Below, in pieces: positions 52,129 to 60,298 of a DNA stretch of 64,000 nucleotides. The translations under genes and the position numbers were made by a program. Source of the stretch: Streptomyces sp. NBC_00425 (GTDB lineage Bacteria > Actinomycetota > Actinomycetes > Streptomycetales > Streptomycetaceae); contig NZ_CP107928.1 in NCBI RefSeq assembly GCF_036030735.1, forward strand, positions 6,324,001 to 6,388,000, written 5' to 3'. Under the pieces are notes generated by a model. That model saw only the letters and a program-made list of their open reading frames with translations. It ran no database searches and had not been told where the DNA came from. The number at the start of each line of letters is the position of its first letter. Position 1 is the first letter of the stretch.

Positions 52129-53199
52129 ATGGCCGGCCCTGGAGACCCACCGGAGGGGACACCCGAGGGCACTTCCGGAGGTGAGGACGAGTACCGATCC
52201 GTCGTCTTCGACGAATCGTTCATCCGCGCTGCCCGCATTCAGGAGTACTCCGCGCACGAACGCCTGGCCGACCATGCCCCCGCCGTCCGCCGCCGCCCCG
52301 CGCGGCGGCGAGGCGGCCTGTCCCGGCAGGCCCTGGCCCTGGTACTCCTCATGGCCATCGCCTTCGGCACCGCCGTCTATATGGGACTGCGCAGCCCCTA
52401 CCAGACCCAGGCGGCCCGCCGCACCGCCGAACCGCTGCGGATGACCGTCATCCCGCTCTCCCCGCAGGGCGCCGTGCCCGGGGCGGCGGCCGCCGAATCG
52501 CTCTTCGCGCACAGCCCCGCCGCACAGTTCCGCATCGGCGCGGAGGGCGTCCCGCTGCCCGCCTCGCGGCGCACCGCGCACTTCTCCGACAGCCAGGTCG
52601 TGGCGGCGCTGACCACGGCCAAGGAGTACATCGTGCACTCCTCCCTCTATCCGGAGGTGCTCACCGGGCAGCAGGTGCGGCCCGTGCGGGCGCTGATCGA
52701 CGCCGACCAGCTCGACCAGTTCGACGAGAGCTTCAGCCATCCTGCCTCCGACGGCCGGCACGGGCCGACCGGCTGGCTGGTCCGCTTCGATCCCGCCCTG
52801 GCTCAGCTGGCCGACCGAGAGGTCCGAGTCCAGGGCACCTTGCAGGCCGCCGAGGCCGACTCCTCGACCCTCGAGGTCACCGCGGACCACACCCTCGTGT
52901 ACGCGCTGCGACCCGCCGGCGCCGCCGCCGACGCCCCGGCCTCCCTGTTCACCGTCCGCCGTGAGCTGCAGTTCCGCTTCGACCGCGAGGACCTGCGCAC
53001 CCACCAGCTCCAGCTGATCGTGTCCTACGTCCAGGCAGGGCCGCTCTCCTGCGCCGAGGACTCCGCGAACCATCTGCGGCCGCTGCTGGCCGGCCAGACC
53101 GCGAAGACAGGCGGCCCGGCCGGCACGGACCCCTACGCGACCGGCGGCGTGACGGCCCTGTGCGGGGCCCTGGCGACGAGCGCGCAGCCGAGGGTGTGA
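52129..53199 (+). CDS. Membrane-anchored protein with VVFDESF motif and large outer domain
   Basis: 356 aa, no named family. Order: a short acidic N-terminus with EYRSVVFDESFIRAARIQE, a basic stretch, a transmembrane helix (ALALVLLMAIAFGTAVYMGL, about residues 67-86), then about 260 extracytoplasmic residues (SDSQVVAALTTAKEYIVHSS, GPTGWLVRFDPALAQLADRE, FTVRRELQFRFDREDLRTHQ) and a Cys-containing C-terminus. The outer part looks like a mixed alpha/beta domain. Related to the preceding gene through its N-terminal motif. Convergent with the M48 peptidase. Location in a wall-synthesis neighbourhood hints at an envelope role, not demonstrated. Confidence 0.78.
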   Translation: MAGPGDPPEGTPEGTSGGEDEYRSVVFDESFIRAARIQEYSAHERLADHAPAVRRRPARRRGGLSRQALALVLLMAIAFGTAVYMGLRSPYQTQAARRTAEPLRMTVIPLSPQGAVPGAAAAESLFAHSPAAQFRIGAEGVPLPASRRTAHFSDSQVVAALTTAKEYIVHSSLYPEVLTGQQVRPVRALIDADQLDQFDESFSHPASDGRHGPTGWLVRFDPALAQLADREVRVQGTLQAAEADSSTLEVTADHTLVYALRPAGAAADAPASLFTVRRELQFRFDREDLRTHQLQLIVSYVQAGPLSCAEDSANHLRPLLAGQTAKTGGPAGTDPYATGGVTALCGALATSAQPRV

Positions 53200-53266
53200 G
53201 ACCCGGGGCATGAGGCCCAGGGGCATGCGCCCCAGCGGCGTGCGGCCGGGGCGGGGGAGCGGAGCT

Positions 53267-54433
53267 TCACTTCCCGCCGTGCGCAGGGGTGTCGTCCGGG
53301 CCCTGTGCCCCGCCCTCTCCGTCCGTCCCGTCCGCGCCGGCGGCCCCGTCCGAGCCGTTGCGCGGCCGGTCCTCCGGCGGAGTCGGGCCGGTGAAGCCGT
53401 CGAAACCGCGCCGGACGCGGCCGCCCAGGCCGCCCGCACCGCCGGCTATGTCGCTGACCAGCTTCATCAGCGGGTCCTTGGAGCTCTTGACGCTCGTCGC
53501 GTAGTGAGCGGCGGACTCCCGGAAGGAGTCGGTGACCGAGGTGTCCTTGTCCTCGTTGCGCCGCGGGTAGTGGCCGTCCATGATCCGCTGGTGGTCGCGG
53601 GACTCCGCCCACTTCTTCAGCTCGGCCGCACGAACCGTGGTGAAGGGATGGGTGCGGGGCAGCACGTTGAGGATCTTCAGCACGGAGTCGCGCAGGTCGC
53701 CGCCCGACTCGTACTCCTCGGCCTGCTGCAGGAACGCGTCCACGTTCATCTCGTGCAGGTGGTTTCCGCCGGCGATCTTCATCAGCCCCCGCATCGAGGC
53801 CTTCACGTCCTGGCCGACGAGGAGACCCGCGCGGTCGGCGGACAGCTCCGACTTGCGGAACCACTCGCGCAGCGCCGTCACGATCGCCATGATCGCGAGG
53901 TTGCCCAGCGGGATCCAGGCGACCCGGACGGCCAGGTTCGTCAGGAACAGCAGGATCGTGCGGTACACGGCGTGCCCGGACAGCGCGTGGCCCACCTCGT
54001 GCCCGACCACCGCCCGCATCTCCTCCTCGTCGAGCAGCTCGACGAGGCCGGTGGTGACCACGATGACCGGCTCGTCCAGACCGATGCACATGGCGTTGGG
54101 CTGCGGGTCCTGGTTGACGTACATCGGCGGGACCTTCTCCAGGTCCAGGATGTAACAGGCGTCCCGCAGCATGTCGTTGAGGTGCGAGAACTGCTGGTCG
54201 GAGACCCGCACGGAGTCGGACAGGAACAGCAGCCTGAGGCTGCGCTCCGGCAGCAGCCCGCTGAGCGCCTTGAACACCGTGTCGAAACCGCTCAGCTTGC
54301 GCAGCGCCACCAGGGCGGAACGGTCGGCCGGGTGCTCGTACGCACGCGAGGAGATTCCCGGGAAACGCCTGCGCTGCCTGCTCGGCACGCGCTCGTGGCC
54401 GGCGCCGTTGTGCTCGTGGCCGTCGTCGGACAT
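53267..54433 (-). CDS. M48 family zinc metallopeptidase
   Basis: 388 aa. The zinc-binding helix is VVGHEVGHALSGH (His145, Glu146, His149), with the third ligand in the SELSADRAGLL segment. Hydrophobic stretches around LLFLTNLAVRVAWIPLGNLA indicate membrane association, as in HtpX/Ste24-type peptidases of membrane-protein quality control. The N-terminus (MSDDGHEHNGAGHE) is hydrophilic and lacks a signal peptide. The C-terminal ~70 residues are Gly/Pro/Asp-rich and disordered. I prefer ATG 54433, which has GGGGGAAG immediately upstream; ATG 54445 has no ribosome site. Substrate unknown. Confidence 0.88.
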   Translation of the reverse strand: MSDDGHEHNGAGHERVPSRQRRRFPGISSRAYEHPADRSALVALRKLSGFDTVFKALSGLLPERSLRLLFLSDSVRVSDQQFSHLNDMLRDACYILDLEKVPPMYVNQDPQPNAMCIGLDEPVIVVTTGLVELLDEEEMRAVVGHEVGHALSGHAVYRTILLFLTNLAVRVAWIPLGNLAIMAIVTALREWFRKSELSADRAGLLVGQDVKASMRGLMKIAGGNHLHEMNVDAFLQQAEEYESGGDLRDSVLKILNVLPRTHPFTTVRAAELKKWAESRDHQRIMDGHYPRRNEDKDTSVTDSFRESAAHYATSVKSSKDPLMKLVSDIAGGAGGLGGRVRRGFDGFTGPTPPEDRPRNGSDGAAGADGTDGEGGAQGPDDTPAHGGK

Positions 54434-54571
54434 GTCTTCCCCCATGTGCGTCTGTGTGGCCCGTTACCTGACCCTTTACGGACCCTTGTGCGGTCCTTTG
54501 CGCCCCCGAAGCAGAGGCCAGCCTAGGCGGAGTTACCGTGGACGGGCACTACACCTAAGGAGTCCCGTCCC

Positions 54572-54733
54572 ATGGAGCACCGTCCCGCAGCCGCCTGGCT
54601 CTCCGAGGCCGTCGGCGCCGCCCAGCAGCAGGGGCCGGGGAATCTGCTCCGCGTCGTACTGATCGTGATGATCCTGGGCTGTGCGCTCACCGCGTGGTTC
54701 CTGTTGCGGGGCTACAAGCGGAAAGACGACTGA
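54572..54733 (+). CDS. Small single-pass membrane protein
   Basis: 53 aa. After a short N-terminal helix (AAWLSEAVGAAQQQ) comes one transmembrane helix (LLRVVLIVMILGCALTAWFL) and a basic tail (RGYKRKDD), predicted inside. AAGGAG at 54557-54562 is 9 nt before ATG 54572. Codon use is typical for the genome. No family recognised. It is followed by a second small membrane protein of about the same size. Confidence 0.72.
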   Translation: MEHRPAAAWLSEAVGAAQQQGPGNLLRVVLIVMILGCALTAWFLLRGYKRKDD

Positions 54734-54878
54734 GCCGACGGGAAGGTTCCCAATGGCGGAGTCGGCGTGATCGCCGCGGAGCCGCCCGTTTACGATGGGC
54801 CGACGTCTTTATCCCGCCCTCCCCCACTCTCGACCTCGCTCGAGCGGGGGGACCTCCATCGGATAGGTCCTGCCGAAG

Positions 54879-55043
54879 ATGAGCCTTCACAGCGCCGCTG
54901 CCCAGTTGGTCACCCTCGCCGCCGAGGGCGAGGAGCACGGCGGCAACCACCAGAGCCTCGACCCGCTGGTCACGGGTGGCGGCGCCTTCATCATCCTGCT
55001 GCTCCTCCTGTGGATCACCACCCGCTTCAACCGCGACCGCTGA
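54879..55043 (+). CDS. Small single-pass membrane protein
   Basis: 54 aa. N-terminal amphipathic part (SAAAQLVTLAAEGEEHGGNH), then a transmembrane helix (GAFIILLLLLWITTRF) and a basic end (NRDR). ATG 54879 has no strong ribosome site apart from GGATAGG upstream. TACGAT at 54792-54797 could be its -10. Position immediately upstream of nadD. The frame has typical high-GC third positions, which supports it being real despite its size. Confidence 0.68.
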   Translation: MSLHSAAAQLVTLAAEGEEHGGNHQSLDPLVTGGGAFIILLLLLWITTRFNRDR

Positions 55044-55139
55044 GCCTTCGGTGTTCGACGACGGGCAGTCCGGCATAGCGGGGCGCTCCGGGCATTCGCC
55101 GGCCGGGGCCCCGCGACCGGGCCGGTAGGGTCTGCACGC

Positions 55140-55766
55140 ATGGGAGAGCAGGACATGGCCACCGGCCCGTCGGACAACGGCAGGCGCCGCCTCGGCGTCA
55201 TGGGTGGAACGTTCGATCCGATCCACCACGGACACCTCGTGGCGGCCAGTGAGGTCGCCGCGCAGTTCCACCTAGACGAGGTCGTGTTCGTCCCGACCGG
55301 CCAGCCCTGGCAGAAGAGCCACCGCAGCGTCTCCCCGGCGGAGGACCGCTACCTGATGACGGTCATCGCGACCGCCGAGAACCCGCAGTTCTCGGTCAGT
55401 CGCATCGACATCGACCGAGGCGGCCCCACCTACACCGTGGACACGCTGCGCGACCTGCGGGCTCTCAACCCCGAGAGCGACCTCTTCTTCATCACCGGCG
55501 CCGACGCCCTGGGCCAGATCCTGACCTGGCGGGACAGCGCCGAACTGTTCTCTCTCGCGCATTTCATCGGCGTCACCCGGCCGGGGCACAACCTCATGGA
55601 CCCCGGCCTGCCCGAAGGCGGCGTCTCGCTCGTCGAGGTGCCCGCGCTCGCCATCTCCTCCACCGACTGCCGCGCGAGAGTCGCCAAGGGCGACCCCGTC
55701 TGGTACCTGGTGCCGGACGGCGTCGTGCGCTACATCGACAAGCGCGAGCTGTACCGCGGCGAGTGA
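55140..55766 (+). CDS. nadD: Nicotinate-nucleotide adenylyltransferase
   Basis: Makes nicotinate adenine dinucleotide from NaMN and ATP in NAD synthesis. 208 aa. Nucleotidyltransferase motif [28 protein letters not shown], and the C-terminal [16 protein letters not shown] (I-S-S-T-x-x-R) are diagnostic. ATG 55140 lies 8 nt after TAGGGT (55126-55131), so it may be leaderless; ATG 55155 is a later alternative. Followed after 16 nt by the LCP gene, a common actinomycete order (nadD, LCP, rsfS, phosphatase). Confidence 0.95.
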   Translation: MGEQDMATGPSDNGRRRLGVMGGTFDPIHHGHLVAASEVAAQFHLDEVVFVPTGQPWQKSHRSVSPAEDRYLMTVIATAENPQFSVSRIDIDRGGPTYTVDTLRDLRALNPESDLFFITGADALGQILTWRDSAELFSLAHFIGVTRPGHNLMDPGLPEGGVSLVEVPALAISSTDCRARVAKGDPVWYLVPDGVVRYIDKRELYRGE

Positions 55767-55782
55767 GCCGAGAGGGGTACCG

Positions 55783-57618
55783 GTGAACGACCGACACGAC
55801 GCGGGGTACGGGGGCGACCAGTACGAACTCGTCGGCTACGACGAGTACGGCCAGCCCGTCTACCGGCAGGTCCCGCCCCAGCAGACCCCCCAGCAGTCCT
55901 ACGACCCTTACGGGCAGCAGCAGTACCCGGGGCAGCAGGGCCAGAGCCACGGCCAGGGCCAGAACCAGGACCACGGGCAGCAGGGGTACGGCTACGACCC
56001 GTACGGCACGGGCGGCCGGCAGACGCCCGCCTACGACCCGTACGACACCGCTCCCCAGCCGCCCGCCGCCTACGACCCGTACGGCACCGCTACGCAGGCC
56101 CCCTACGACCCCTACGGGCAGACCGCCGCCGGGCAGCAGCCCCGGGCCGAACAGGCACGGACCGCCGAGCAGACCGCCTACATCCCGCAGCAGGCCGGCC
56201 CGGCCGAGCCACGGGCCGGGGCCGGCGCGGACGGCGACACGGGGCACGGGTCCGGGCTCGGCGCCGGCACGGGTGACGATGCGACGGACGCCCAGCGCGG
56301 CCAGGACGCCGCCGGAGCCGCCGGTCAGGGCCAACAGGAGTACCACACCGAGCAGTTCGCGTTCGTGGAGGAGCCCGACGGCGACTCCGAGGACGTCATC
56401 GACTGGCTGAACTTCACCGAGAACCGCACCGAGCGCCGCGAGGAGGCCAAACGGCGCGCCCGCAGCCGGCTCGTCGCCCTGGTCGTGGTCTTGGCGCTGG
56501 TCGCCGTCGGCGGGGTGGGCTACCTCTGGTACGCCGGGAAGCTGCCCGGTCTGTCGTCGTCCTCGGACTCCGGCACGGGCACCAGGACCTCGGCCGCCGC
56601 CCAGAAGCGTGACGTGGTCGTGGTCCACCTGCACGACACCGCGGGGGGCGGCACCTCCACGGCCCTGCTCGTCGACAACACCACCACCAAGCAGGCCACG
56701 ACCGTCCTGTTGCCCAACTCCCTCGTCCTCACGCAGGACGACGGCACCACGACGACCCTCGCCAAATCCGTCGACGACGACGGCTCCGACGGGACGCGCG
56801 GCGCGCTGGACACCGTGCTCGGCACCCGGATCCAGGGGACCTGGCGTCTCGACACCCCGTACCTGCAGAACCTCGTCGACCTCGTCGGCGGCATCGAGGT
56901 CGACACCGACACGGCCGTGCCCGGTCCGAACGCCAAGAAGGGCGAGAGCCCTCTCGTAGCGAAGGGCGAGAACCAGACCCTCAGCGGCAAGATGGCGGTC
57001 GCCTACGCCACCCACCGCGCCGAGGGCGAGGCCCAGAACGCCCAGCTGGAGCGGTTCGGGCAGGTCATGCAGGGCGTGCTGCGCAAGGTGTCCTCCGACC
57101 CGCAGGGCGCCACCGTCACCGTGCAGACCCTCGCGCAGATTCTCGACCCGTCCCTGACCGACAAGGATCTCGGCGCCTTCCTGGCCAAGCTCGCCGACCT
57201 CGCCAAGGGCGGCGACTACAAGACCGCCCTGCTGCCGGTCCAGGCCGACGGCACGCTCAGCGCCGAGGCCAGTGCGAGCGTCGTCAAGGACGTCCTCGGC
57301 GGGAGCGCGAAGAGCCCCGACAAGGACGCGGCGGTCAGTGTCTTCGTCCAGAACGCCAGCGGTGCCAAGGCCAACACCGAGGACGCGCGCGTGGTGCTCC
57401 TCAACGGCGGCTTCACCTTCGTGGAGGGCGGCGCCCCGTCCGGCACGAAGGCCGACTCCCAGGTCCTGTACGGGGACGCCGCGAACAAGCAGAACGCCGT
57501 CGAGGTCGCCAAGACCCTGGGGCTGGACACCGACGCCGTGAAGAAGGGCGCCGTCTCCGGCAACGCCGACGTGGCGGTCGTCCTGGGCAAGGACTACAAA
57601 CGCTCCTCCACCGGATGA
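55783..57618 (+). CDS. LytR-CpsA-Psr (LCP) family wall-polymer ligase
   Basis: 611 aa. The N-terminal ~190 residues are cytoplasmic and disordered, with several YDPYG repeats and many Gln. One transmembrane helix (LVALVVVLALVAVGGVGYLW, about residues 227-246) follows. Outside is an LCP domain (VVVVHLHDTAGGGTSTALLV, TVLLPNSLVLTQDDG, LDTPYLQNLVDLVGGIEVDT, and a divergent EGEAQNAQLERFGQVMQGVL active-site helix), then a LytR C-terminal domain (DKDAAVSVFVQNASGAKANT). LCP proteins transfer lipid-linked polymers to peptidoglycan. Position between nadD and rsfS matches the S. coelicolor LCP protein PdtA (SCO2578), reported to attach poly-diglycosylphosphate. GTG start 55783. Confidence 0.88.
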   Translation: MNDRHDAGYGGDQYELVGYDEYGQPVYRQVPPQQTPQQSYDPYGQQQYPGQQGQSHGQGQNQDHGQQGYGYDPYGTGGRQTPAYDPYDTAPQPPAAYDPYGTATQAPYDPYGQTAAGQQPRAEQARTAEQTAYIPQQAGPAEPRAGAGADGDTGHGSGLGAGTGDDATDAQRGQDAAGAAGQGQQEYHTEQFAFVEEPDGDSEDVIDWLNFTENRTERREEAKRRARSRLVALVVVLALVAVGGVGYLWYAGKLPGLSSSSDSGTGTRTSAAAQKRDVVVVHLHDTAGGGTSTALLVDNTTTKQATTVLLPNSLVLTQDDGTTTTLAKSVDDDGSDGTRGALDTVLGTRIQGTWRLDTPYLQNLVDLVGGIEVDTDTAVPGPNAKKGESPLVAKGENQTLSGKMAVAYATHRAEGEAQNAQLERFGQVMQGVLRKVSSDPQGATVTVQTLAQILDPSLTDKDLGAFLAKLADLAKGGDYKTALLPVQADGTLSAEASASVVKDVLGGSAKSPDKDAAVSVFVQNASGAKANTEDARVVLLNGGFTFVEGGAPSGTKADSQVLYGDAANKQNAVEVAKTLGLDTDAVKKGAVSGNADVAVVLGKDYKRSSTG

Positions 57619-57630
57619 CCCGCCGGCGAG

Positions 57631-57669
57631 CACGCGCGGGAGGCCCGACACAGGCGGCCCCCGCGCGTG
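57631..57669 (+). terminator. Hairpin terminator after the LCP gene
   Basis: CACGCGCGGG (57631-57640) pairs with CCCGCGCGTG (57660-57669), 10 bp perfect, 19-nt loop. Confidence 0.6.
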
Positions 57670-57765
57670 ATCCCCTCGTCACGCGGGGTGCCGTAATCAC
57701 GTGGGGTGGCGTCGGCGGTCCGTGAGACCCTTGAGGACAAGTGTCCGCCGACGGAAAGCCACGTA

Positions 57766-58212
57766 GTGACCGCCACCGACCGCTCCATCGATCTCATCAA
57801 CATCGCTGCCCAGGCGGCAGCCGACAAGCTCGCGCACGACATCATCGCCTACGACGTCAGCGACGTGCTGTCGATCACGGACGCCTTCCTGCTGGCCTCC
57901 GCACCCAACGACCGCCAGGTCAAGTCGATCGTCGACGAGATCGAGGAGCGTCTTCAGAAGGAGCTCGGCGTCAAGCCGGTGCGCCGTGAGGGCGACCGCG
58001 ACGCCCGCTGGATCCTGCTCGACTACGTCGACATCGTCGTCCACGTCCAGCACAGCGAGGAGCGCGTCTTCTACGCCCTCGAGCGCCTGTGGAAGGACTG
58101 CCCCGAGCTGGCGCTGCCCGCCGACGCCCTCGCGACCCGCGGCAAGGCCCAGGAGCACGCCGAACTGCAGGCCGAGGAGGACGAGACCGCCGGATACGAG
58201 GAGCTGCGGTGA
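57766..58212 (+). CDS. rsfS: Ribosomal silencing factor RsfS
   Basis: 148 aa. Binds L14 on the 50S subunit and blocks subunit joining under nutrient limitation. Family motifs: LINIAAQAAADKLAHDIIAY, DVSDVLSITDAFLLASAPND, REGDRDARWILLDYVDIVVH, and FYALERLWKD. GTG 57766 (VTATDRS) is the likely start with GGAAAG upstream; the frame is open to 57706 without homology. The C-terminal ~35 residues are a Glu/Ala-rich tail. The stop overlaps the next GTG by 4 nt. Confidence 0.94.
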   Translation: MTATDRSIDLINIAAQAAADKLAHDIIAYDVSDVLSITDAFLLASAPNDRQVKSIVDEIEERLQKELGVKPVRREGDRDARWILLDYVDIVVHVQHSEERVFYALERLWKDCPELALPADALATRGKAQEHAELQAEEDETAGYEELR

Positions 58213-58880
58213 CAGCTCCGGAGCAGACGACGACCCGTCAGCCACGCCGTGGCCGCCGGGTCATCCTCTGGCGGCACGGCCAGACCGCCTGGAACGTGGA
58301 GCGCCGCTTCCAGGGCACGACGGACGTCGAGCTGACCGAGACCGGTGTGGCTCAGGCCCGCCGCGCCGCCCGGCTGCTCGCCTCCCTCAAACCCGACGCC
58401 ATCGTCGCCTCGGACCTGTCGCGGGCCGCCGACACGGCCGCCGAGCTCGCCACGCTCACCGGCCTCGAGGTCACCCACGACGAGTCCCTGCGCGAGACCT
58501 ACGCGGGCGCGTGGCAGGGGCTGACGCACGAGGAGATCATCGCCCGGCACGGTGCGGAGTACACCGCATGGAAGCGCGGCGAGCCGGTGCGCCGCGGCGG
58601 CGGCGAGCTGGAGACCGAGGTGGCCGACCGCGCCGCCCCCGTCGTCGTACGGCACGCCGAGAAGCTGCCCGATGACGGGACGCTCGTCGTCGTCAGCCAC
58701 GGCGGCACCATCCGCACGACCATCGGCCGTCTTCTCGGTCTGGAGGCGCACAGCTGGGAGAGCCTCGGCGGGCTCTCCAACTGCTGCTGGTCCGTCCTCG
58801 GCGAGGGCGCCAGGGGCTGGCGTCTGCTCGAGCACAACGCCGGCACACTGCCCGAGCCGGTGCTCGGCGACGACGACTGA
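58209..58880 (+). CDS. Histidine phosphatase (phosphoglycerate mutase-like)
   Basis: 223 aa. Catalytic histidine in the RHG motif (VILWRHGQTAWNVERRFQGT), then LTETGVAQARRAARLLASL, SDLSRAADTA, and a second histidine in VVVSHGGTIRTTIGRLLG. This is the broad-specificity branch of the histidine phosphatase superfamily (GpmB/CobC-like); the substrate cannot be assigned. The GTG start overlaps the rsfS stop, so the pair is coupled. An N-terminal 15-residue Arg/Thr-rich extension precedes the fold. Confidence 0.9.
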   Translation: MTAPEQTTTRQPRRGRRVILWRHGQTAWNVERRFQGTTDVELTETGVAQARRAARLLASLKPDAIVASDLSRAADTAAELATLTGLEVTHDESLRETYAGAWQGLTHEEIIARHGAEYTAWKRGEPVRRGGGELETEVADRAAPVVVRHAEKLPDDGTLVVVSHGGTIRTTIGRLLGLEAHSWESLGGLSNCCWSVLGEGARGWRLLEHNAGTLPEPVLGDDD

Positions 58881-58909
58881 GCGACCGGTCGGGCCGGCGA
58901 GCCTCGGAT

Positions 58910-58939
58910 TTCACTTTCCGGCAGGTCGCAGGCTAGAGT
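58910..58939 (+). promoter_or_regulatory. Candidate promoter of the first tRNA-Ala
   Basis: TTCACT (58910-58915), 18-nt spacer, TAGAGT (58934-58939), about 60 nt upstream of the tRNA. Confidence 0.45.
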
Positions 58940-58999
58940 TCTTCTTGTTCGCACCGCCGAGCGGAGCGAAACACCGTGCGGTTCCACCGCGTGGCACGA

Positions 59000-59072
59000 G
59001 GGGCTATAGCTCAGTTGGTAGAGCGCCTGCATGGCATGCAGGAGGTCAGGAGTTCAATTCTCCTTAGCTCCA
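59000..59072 (+). tRNA. tRNA-Ala (anticodon GGC), copy 1
   Basis: 73-nt cloverleaf. The acceptor stem GGGGCTA/TAGCTCC includes the G3:U70 pair that identifies alanine tRNAs. The D-arm is AGCTCAGTTGGTAGAGC. The anticodon stem CCTGC/GCAGG encloses loop ATGGCAT, giving anticodon GGC. The T-arm is AGGAGTTCAATTCTCCT, discriminator A. CCA is not encoded. Identical to the copy at 62446. Confidence 0.97.
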
Positions 59073-59155
59073 CGGATTGGCCGGTCGGCCAGTCGGTCGA
59101 CACTCTGTTGAGTTGTCAAAGATCGAAAGAGACCGGTCGATATCGCTTCAGGAAG

Positions 59156-59183
59156 TCCCGCCCCTCAGGGGGCGGGATTTTTT
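59156..59183 (+). terminator. Rho-independent terminator of tRNA-Ala copy 1
   Basis: TCCCGCCCC (59156-59164) pairs with GGGGCGGGA (59169-59177), loop TCAG, followed by a run of T (59178-59183). It also contains the stop codon of the convergent XRE gene. Confidence 0.88.
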
Positions 59184-60196
59184 GTCGTCCCGCTCCGCAG
59201 CAGAGCCGCGCGCCGTTCCGTCTCCTCGTCGTCGGGTGTGTAGACGACGATCCTGCACTCCGGCATCCCGTTGATCGTCAGCGAGGTGGAGGTCATCCGC
59301 AGCTCGCCCACGGCCGCATGCCGGAAGACCTTCACGCGACGGCCGGGCTCCGCCACGTCACCGGTCTCCCACAACCGTGCGAACAGCGGACTCGCCTCGG
59401 ACATCGCGCGTATGAAGTCCTCCCAGGCGGGCTCGCCGGCATGCAGCCCGTAGGCCGCCCGCAGAGTCGCCACGATCACCGGCAGTTCCTTGTCGCGGAA
59501 CATCAGCGGGCAGTCCTCCTCCCGCACCGTGAACAGCCGCCACAGGGCGTTGTCCGGACCCGGTGCGCAGGCTTCGACCGGGGTGATGAACAGGTCACGG
59601 TAGACCGGGTTGGCGGCGAGGATGTCGTAGCGCGAGTTGTAGACCACGGCCGGCCGGGGCGCCAGCGCGTCGATGATGCCCTGGATCTCGGGACCCACGC
59701 TCTGCACCAGAGCCTCCGGGGTCGCCGTGAACGGCACCTCCGCAAGGTGGTAGAGGTGCTCCCGCTCCGGCGGGTCCAGCCGCAGCGTGCGCGCGACGGC
59801 GTCGAGGACCTGTGCGGAGGCGTTGATCGGCCGCCCCTGCTCCAGCCAGGTGTACCAGGTGACGCCCACACCCGAGAGCTGGGCCACCTCCTCGCGCCGC
59901 AGCCCCGGTGTGCGGCGCCGCAGCCCGGGCGGTATTCCGACGTCGCCCGGTGTCACCCTGGCGCGCCTGCTGCGCAGGAAGGCGGACAGTTCGGGCCGGC
60001 GCCGTGCTGCCACCCCGGGCTTCGGGCGCCCTGGCTCCACCCCCGGCCGCAGAACCGTCCGCGGTCCCGCCTCCGGTCCGCTTGCCGGTCCGGGTCCCGC
60101 CGCGGCCCGTGCCCCGCGCTCCGCCCGCTGGTCCGCCCGTGCGTGCGTCTGTGTCCCTGTCCGCGTCCCCATCGTCACGCCGCCCCCCATCGTCAC
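59165..60196 (-). CDS. XRE-family regulator with MmyB-like ligand domain
   Basis: 343 aa from the longest start. A Gly/Thr/Arg-rich N-terminal ~65 residues is probably not conserved. The helix-turn-helix (ELSAFLRSRRARVTPGDVGI, RRTPGLRREEVAQLSGVGVT, WYTWLEQGRPINAS) is followed by an MmyB-like sensor domain (VVYNSRYDILAANPVYRDLF, ASPLFARLWETGDV, MTSTSLTINGMPECRIVVYT). This is the common actinomycete MmyB regulator class, often controlling a divergent dehydrogenase or exporter. The start is uncertain: ATGs at 60196, 60190 and 60172 are possible. Divergent from the MFS gene at 60299, its likely target. Confidence 0.88.
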   Translation of the reverse strand: MTMGGGVTMGTRTGTQTHARADQRAERGARAAAGPGPASGPEAGPRTVLRPGVEPGRPKPGVAARRRPELSAFLRSRRARVTPGDVGIPPGLRRRTPGLRREEVAQLSGVGVTWYTWLEQGRPINASAQVLDAVARTLRLDPPEREHLYHLAEVPFTATPEALVQSVGPEIQGIIDALAPRPAVVYNSRYDILAANPVYRDLFITPVEACAPGPDNALWRLFTVREEDCPLMFRDKELPVIVATLRAAYGLHAGEPAWEDFIRAMSEASPLFARLWETGDVAEPGRRVKVFRHAAVGELRMTSTSLTINGMPECRIVVYTPDDEETERRAALLRSGTTKNPAP

Positions 60197-60298
60197 GCCC
60201 CCATGGTCGGGTTTCCGCCCGTCGCCTGCCAGGTGCTGTCAGTACCAGCATCAGCGGGCTCTCGGCACCCGTATCGGATCCTCGTCACGCTCGACGGC
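60197..60298. promoter_or_regulatory. Divergent control region, regulator / MFS
   Basis: About 100 nt between the two start codons. It must contain both promoters and any operator for the MmyB-type regulator. I see no clear palindrome. Confidence 0.35.

Noticed and set aside
59000..59072. tRNA-Ala as attachment site of the integrase relic at 35409
   Set aside because: The relic lies about 23 kb away with conserved housekeeping genes between, and no partial tRNA repeat is seen beside it.
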